Shown one piece after another: positions 5,310-8,664 of a stretch of DNA of 8,664 nucleotides. The notes under the pieces are model-generated. The model saw only the letters and a list, made by a program, of their open reading frames with translations, was not told the DNA's origin and searched no databases. The stretch is taken from assembly GCA_030837935.1 (NCBI GenBank), contig JAUQXU010000161.1, positions 1-8,664 on the forward strand. Reading direction: 5' to 3'. Every line of letters starts with the position of its first letter. Positions within the stretch are counted from its first letter, which is position 1. Origin of the DNA: Candidatus Brocadia sp. (GTDB lineage Bacteria > Planctomycetota > Brocadiia > Brocadiales > Brocadiaceae). Both the position numbers and the translations under genes were made by a program.

Positions 5310-7619
5310 TTATTTCTTTAGCAGGCCGAGTTGTGATACGATAGCAGAGATACCCGCATCTTTCAGATAATTTTGGTCGTATTTCAGCATCTCCATAAGG
5401 TGTTCCCTTGCCCGTTCCTTATCCCCTTTTGTAAAATAAATCATGCCGATATTTTTGTGGGCGCTGGCATTTTTGGGATCATACCTGACGGCTGCAAGGA
5501 ACTCCTGCTGTGCCATATCCAATAGTCCCTTCTGGCAATAGACTGCACCAAGATTATTGTGTGCGTTTGCGTGGCGGGGTTGTAACCTCAAGGCCTCTCT
5601 GAGTTCAGACGCCGCACTGTCCAGGTCACCCTTTTCAGTATACACATACCCCAGGTTGCTGTGCACTTCTGCAAAATCACTATAGACTGATAATGCCTTT
5701 TGATACTGAACTATAGCCTCATCCAGCATCCCTTTCTTAATGTAAACGCTACCAAGGTTATTAAAGATCTGGGGATTATACATTCCCATACTGATTGCCT
5801 TCCGGAAAAAAGCAATGCTATTGTCCAGCAAGCCCTTTTTGATGCAGGCATTTCCCAGGTTGTAATAAGCCTCGGGAAACAGGGGTTTATATTTTATTGC
5901 CTCGTCATACTCAGCAATGGCCTTGTCGATAAGTCCCCTGTCTATATACATCGTTCCCAGACTATTATGCCCTTCAGGATAATTCTGCTTCAACCTGACC
6001 GCTTCTTCCAGTTCTCCAATCGCTCTATCCACGTTCCCTTGCTTATAGTAATAATTCCCAAGATTATTATGTGCATCGTAATTTTGTGGCTGTTCTTTAA
6101 GAATAGTCGTCCAGAAGGTATACTCGTTTTGCCAGTCTCTGTTTCTCAAAATAGTCTTTGTTGTAAAAAAAATGCATACTACTGAGATGAGAGCAATAGT
6201 AAAGGTGGTAATCTGACTGCGTTTATGCTGATAGGTGCTACAGCGCTTATCAGCCGGGAATTGGGGCATTACCATGTGCAACAAAAGCCCGCCCAGGACT
6301 ATACAAAATCCGGCAACCGGGAGATACAGGTAGCGGTCTGCCATAATATGTCCAATGGGAACAATGTTTAAAACAGGGAGAAGCGCCACAAAGAAACAAA
6401 GCATGAACAGGCCATAGATCCGCTGTATCCGTGGATTATTTCCGTCGAGAGAGATCGGGGATCTGAGGTCGGGGGTCAGTCCTTTAACATCTGACACCTG
6501 ACCCCGCTTTACAGCCTTGAAAATAATAATACCCACAACAGCAAGGAAAATACTACTGATGATAAAGGAGATGTCAAAGACTGATACGACAGGGGTAATC
6601 ATATAATCGGCACTCAATTGGAAAGGAAGAAACATGAGTTTTACATACGCAGCCAGGATTTTGACCATCGTCATGAAATTTACCGTGACACTGCCCTGTA
6701 AGTAACCTACAGATACTTCGAGCGGGTTTTTGAGGACAACAAAACGGATCAGTACATAGAAAAGACTTATCAGGATGTAACCGAGATAATAGTTTATAAA
6801 ATCACTCATCCACCTTGTCCTTCTATGGTTAGCAGATTTGTATCCGTTTGACCTTAAAAGAGGAGGGGAACTTTGCGCTCCCTCTTGCATGGGATGAGAT
6901 AAAGGAGGATATTCCCGTACAAATAAAACCCAGTATAAAAGGATAAACAAAGGAGTCACAATCGCCGTCTCTTTAGAAAACAGACCGAACAGATAGGTTA
7001 AAAACGCCATTGCATAGTAAACCTTTGTGCCCCACTGTGGTACACGGCGGATTGGGAATTGTTTATTATCCGCCGATACCTGCCCTTTTTGTAAGGGTGA
7101 ATGGGTAGGTTTGTGTTCGTATGAAACACGATAGCCACGGCCTGATTTGATCAGAAAGAGACATGACAGCAGAGAAAATAGGGCAACGAATATATCCTCC
7201 CTGTAGCTTATGGCATTCACGGCCTCCGTTACACATGGATGAATTGAAAATATTGCCGCCGATAAGAATGCTACGGATCGCACCCTTATCAGCAAAAGTA
7301 TCAGCGAGTAGATGAGAACGCTGTTTATTGCATGAAGAACAACATTGGTTAGATGATATCCGAAAGGGTCGAGTCGCCAGATAGCGTAATCTGCGAAATA
7401 GCTGAGGGTGACAACGGGGCGATAGCTCAGTTCATGAGAAAGGTGAAAATACTCTTTGCTAAAAACTTTTGGAATATTTTGGAGTGACCGGATGAAATAA
7501 TTGTCTTCGATTACCCCAATATCATCATAGACAAATCCGCTATGAAGTGAATTAAGGAAAACACATGCTGATATGATCGCTATGAGTATATAAGGGAATT
7601 TGGAATTTTTTCTTGCCAC
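5310..7619 (-). CDS. TMTC-like multi-pass membrane protein (GT-C-type) with seven C-terminal TPRs
   Basis: A 769-residue inner-membrane protein. Residues 1-490 carry about ten to twelve hydrophobic segments in the arrangement of bacterial TMTC-like/GT-C glycosyltransferase relatives: an early HSGFVYDDIGVIEDN with the acidic pair D32-D33 in the first outer loop (the catalytic position in GT-C enzymes), then RPVVTLSYFADYAIWRLDPFGYHLTNVVLHAINSVL, FSKETAIVTPLFILLYW and the late MADRYLYLPVAGF. Residues 511-748 are seven TPRs of exactly 34 residues with the N-x-G-x-x-Y pattern, then a 21-residue tail. A protein O-mannosyl-type transfer using a lipid-linked sugar is the family expectation, unproven here. 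Hydrophilic insertions at about 168-198, 236-266 and 371-395 look like translated palindromic repeats (listed separately). The start is a GTG without a clear ribosome binding site, but the N-terminus fits the family. yggS follows 67 bases later. Confidence 0.85.
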   Translation of the reverse strand: MARKNSKFPYILIAIISACVFLNSLHSGFVYDDIGVIEDNYFIRSLQNIPKVFSKEYFHLSHELSYRPVVTLSYFADYAIWRLDPFGYHLTNVVLHAINSVLIYSLILLLIRVRSVAFLSAAIFSIHPCVTEAVNAISYREDIFVALFSLLSCLFLIKSGRGYRVSYEHKPTHSPLQKGQVSADNKQFPIRRVPQWGTKVYYAMAFLTYLFGLFSKETAIVTPLFILLYWVLFVREYPPLSHPMQEGAQSSPPLLRSNGYKSANHRRTRWMSDFINYYLGYILISLFYVLIRFVVLKNPLEVSVGYLQGSVTVNFMTMVKILAAYVKLMFLPFQLSADYMITPVVSVFDISFIISSIFLAVVGIIIFKAVKRGQVSDVKGLTPDLRSPISLDGNNPRIQRIYGLFMLCFFVALLPVLNIVPIGHIMADRYLYLPVAGFCIVLGGLLLHMVMPQFPADKRCSTYQHKRSQITTFTIALISVVCIFFTTKTILRNRDWQNEYTFWTTILKEQPQNYDAHNNLGNYYYKQGNVDRAIGELEEAVRLKQNYPEGHNSLGTMYIDRGLIDKAIAEYDEAIKYKPLFPEAYYNLGNACIKKGLLDNSIAFFRKAISMGMYNPQIFNNLGSVYIKKGMLDEAIVQYQKALSVYSDFAEVHSNLGYVYTEKGDLDSAASELREALRLQPRHANAHNNLGAVYCQKGLLDMAQQEFLAAVRYDPKNASAHKNIGMIYFTKGDKERAREHLMEMLKYDQNYLKDAGISAIVSQLGLLKK
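6472..6505. repeat. Palindromic element inside the TPR membrane protein gene (third)
   Basis: GGGGTCAG (6472-6479) faces CTGACCCC (6498-6505); the inner CTGAC (6491-6495) can pair alternatively. On the coding strand it is read as KRGQVSDVKGLTPDLRSPIS, residues 371-390, between two membrane segments. This hydrophilic Pro/Gly/Arg-rich stretch is not expected of the family. Confidence 0.55.
6858..6886. repeat. Degenerate palindromic element inside the TPR membrane protein gene (second)
   Basis: AAGAGG (6858-6863) faces CCTCTT (6881-6886), with further CT/AG-rich partial pairing around it. It resembles the CCCCTCCTT/AAGGAGGGG palindrome at 4164-4198. The coding strand reads PPLSHPMQEGAQSSPPLLRSNG (residues 238-259), low-complexity and hydrophilic, directly after the membrane segment FILLYWVLFV. 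Confidence 0.45.
7039..7097. repeat. Palindromic element inside the TPR membrane protein gene (first)
   Basis: CGGCGGAT (7045-7052) faces ATCCGCCG (7068-7075), extended by GGTA (7039-7042) with TACC (7077-7080) across a small internal loop. A second small hairpin CCCTT/AAGGG (7083-7087 with 7093-7097) adjoins it. The coding strand reads THSPLQKGQVSADNKQFPIRRVPQ, about residues 172-195, between two membrane segments. Confidence 0.55.
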
Positions 7620-7631
7620 TGAAGAAGGGTA

Positions 7632-7637
7632 ATTATA
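7632..7637 (-). promoter_or_regulatory. Possible -10 box (TATAAT) just before the TPR membrane protein start
   Basis: A perfect TATAAT on the - strand ends 12 bases before the GTG start at 7619. A transcript starting the usual 6-7 bases downstream would have a leader of only about five bases, which would explain the lack of a ribosome binding site. The -35 is poor: TTGAGA lies upstream but with a 14-base spacer. Weak evidence in an AT-rich spacer. Confidence 0.25.
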
Positions 7638-7694
7638 GCGATATAGTATCTTCTCAAAAATATTTTGACATTTTTAGCAAAAAATATGAACAAG

Positions 7695-7715
7695 GTTAAC
7701 CCTGACAGGGTTGAC
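7695..7715. repeat. Hairpin in the phoU-TPR gene spacer
   Basis: GTTAACCCT (7695-7703) pairs with AGGGTTGAC (7707-7715), nine pairs with one wobble, around GAC. It lies about 125 bases beyond phoU on its transcript. On the - strand a T6 run occurs some ten bases after the stem, too far for a standard terminator. To its right, an imperfect inverted repeat with TCGGA (7732-7736) and TCCGA (7747-7751) suggests that the 220-base spacer holds dispersed-repeat material. Confidence 0.45.
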
Positions 7716-7839
7716 TCACAAGTTTCGTGCTTCGGATTTTGTCTCTTCCGACTCGTTCGGGTTAGGACTTTATCCTTTACAAACATCTTGACATGGATAA
7801 ACCAGAACTACAGAATTGATCAAAATTTACAAAATAGGG

Positions 7840-8514
7840 TTAAGACTCCTCCAGACTATAGCTGCGGTGCTTGACTACTTTGGCCTTTACAATATATACG
7901 ACTTCTTCGGCAATGTTTGTAGAGTGATCGGCAATCCTCTCCAGATGGCGGGAAATCAGTATCAGGTGAACCGCCCGCGTTATATTTGCCGGGTCTTGCA
8001 TCATATAAGTCAAAAGTTCCCTGAATATCTGGTCGTTCAGGGAGTCTACCGTGGAATCACGTTCGTACACAGACCTTGCCAATACCGTATCCCTATTCAC
8101 AAATGCATCAATACTGTCTTTGACCATGGTTTGGGTAATCGTTGCCATCCGTGGAATATCAATGAGCGGTTTGAGTTGTGGTTCCTGGTTGAGAGGAATC
8201 ACACGTTCTGCAATGTTGACGGCGAGATCACCCATGCGTTCAAGGTTATTGGTGATCTTAATCGCCGATGTAATAAAACGGAGGTCAATGGCCAAAGGTT
8301 GTCGTAACGCCAGCAAATCTACACATTGTTTATCAATTTCCAATTCAAGGGAATCTATTTGTTCGTCGCTTTTCACTACCAGGCGGGCCAAATCGCTATT
8401 CCTCTCAATCAGGGATTTCACGGCGTTGGCAATGGCTGTCTCTACCATAGAAGCCATCTGGATGAGATTTTTTCTCAATGCTCCTAATTGTTGATCAAAA
8501 TGTCGCTCTATCAC
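7840..8514 (-). CDS. phoU: Phosphate signalling/transport accessory protein PhoU
   Basis: A 224-residue cytosolic protein, normal PhoU length. PhoU links the PstSCAB phosphate transporter to the PhoR sensor kinase, holding the Pho regulon off when phosphate is plentiful. Seen: the RHFDQQLGALRKNLIQM start typical of the family and two symmetrical three-helix PhoU repeats, each with the metal-binding E-x-x-x-D motif: E92-RMG-D96 with N100 (NNLERMGDLAVNIAERV) and E192-RIA-D196 with N200 (RHLERIADHSTNIAEEVVYIV). The PL-x-x-DLRFI segment (73-81) is also typical. The start is GTG at 8514. GGGAG (8529-8533) lies 14 bases upstream, within the end of pstB, whose stop is only four bases away, so translation is probably coupled. 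No PhoR/PhoB gene is visible in the window. Confidence 0.97.
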   Translation of the reverse strand: MIERHFDQQLGALRKNLIQMASMVETAIANAVKSLIERNSDLARLVVKSDEQIDSLELEIDKQCVDLLALRQPLAIDLRFITSAIKITNNLERMGDLAVNIAERVIPLNQEPQLKPLIDIPRMATITQTMVKDSIDAFVNRDTVLARSVYERDSTVDSLNDQIFRELLTYMMQDPANITRAVHLILISRHLERIADHSTNIAEEVVYIVKAKVVKHRSYSLEES

Positions 8515-8518
8515 GTAC

Positions 8519-8664
8519 TTATCCGAATCTCCCTGTAATATAGTCTTCGGTAATTTTTTTTCCGGGGCTTGTAAAGATGTCAGTGGTTATATTATACTCT
8601 ATTAACTGCCCATGCAATAAAAATCCCGTATAATCGGAAATCCGTGCTGCCTGCTGCATATTGT
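8519..8664 (-). CDS. pstB: Phosphate ABC transporter ATP-binding protein PstB, C-terminal end
   Basis: The last 47 codons of the ATPase of the high-affinity phosphate importer; the rest lies beyond the right edge. The - strand frame reads NMQQAARISDYTGFLLHGQL, then IEYNITTDIFTSPGKKITED and YITGRFG, stop TAA at 8521-8519. This matches the highly conserved PstB C-terminus: the NMQQAARxSDxTAF switch-region follow-on, the GxLIExxxTxxIFxxP strand and the terminal TEDYITGRFG. It is too short and truncated to appear as an independent ORF, but the match is unmistakable. phoU starts four bases after its stop, the common pstB-phoU order. Confidence 0.95.
   Translation of the reverse strand, partial: NMQQAARISDYTGFLLHGQLIEYNITTDIFTSPGKKITEDYITGRFG

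Noticed and set aside
5700..6185. 161-residue + strand frame
   Set aside because: Antisense shadow of the TPR repeats, whose periodic codons keep the opposite strand open.
7816..8307. 163-residue + strand frame
   Set aside because: Antisense shadow of phoU, which has clear metal-binding motifs on the - strand.

Overview
The window is an 8.7 kb stretch of a bacterial chromosome of moderate GC. It looks like a Gram-negative with a periplasm, because several products carry Sec signal peptides. The gene content, the many GC-rich palindromic repeats and the style of the membrane-TPR protein would fit an anammox planctomycete (Brocadia/Jettenia/Kuenenia-like). That is a guess from general resemblance; no rRNA or marker gene is present to prove it.

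Left half, + strand. (1) The 3' three-quarters of a bile acid:sodium symporter-family transporter (1-763). (2) A spacer with a GC-rich palindrome, then a small SpoIIAA/STAS-like protein (991-1356). (3) About 490 bases with no convincing large gene. This stretch holds two strong hairpins whose tetraloops are complementary (1630-1655 and 1703-1730) and a 21-residue, six-cysteine mini-ORF with a good ribosome binding site. (4) A secreted seven-bladed beta-propeller built from seven 40-residue repeats (1843-2820). (5) A probable two-gene unit of exported proteins: an uncharacterised helical periplasmic protein (3059-3550) and a SYLF/Ysc84 lipid-binding-type protein (3575-4132). A perfect 16-bp-stem palindrome lies just beyond it.

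Right half, - strand, read from right to left: the last 47 codons of pstB (phosphate ABC transporter ATPase, not obvious as an ORF because it is cut by the window edge), phoU only 4 bases later, a repeat-bearing spacer, a 769-residue TMTC-like membrane protein with seven C-terminal TPRs, and yggS/PLPBP (PLP homeostasis). pstB-phoU is the phosphate-transport signalling unit. The TPR protein and yggS are 67 bases apart and probably co-transcribed, with no obvious functional tie.

The most unusual points are three repeat-like palindromic segments that lie in frame inside hydrophilic loops of the TPR membrane protein, resembling the protein-coding palindromic elements known from Rickettsia, and the paired hairpins with complementary loops upstream of the beta-propeller gene, which look like a structured leader RNA or an inverted pair of REP-like elements.
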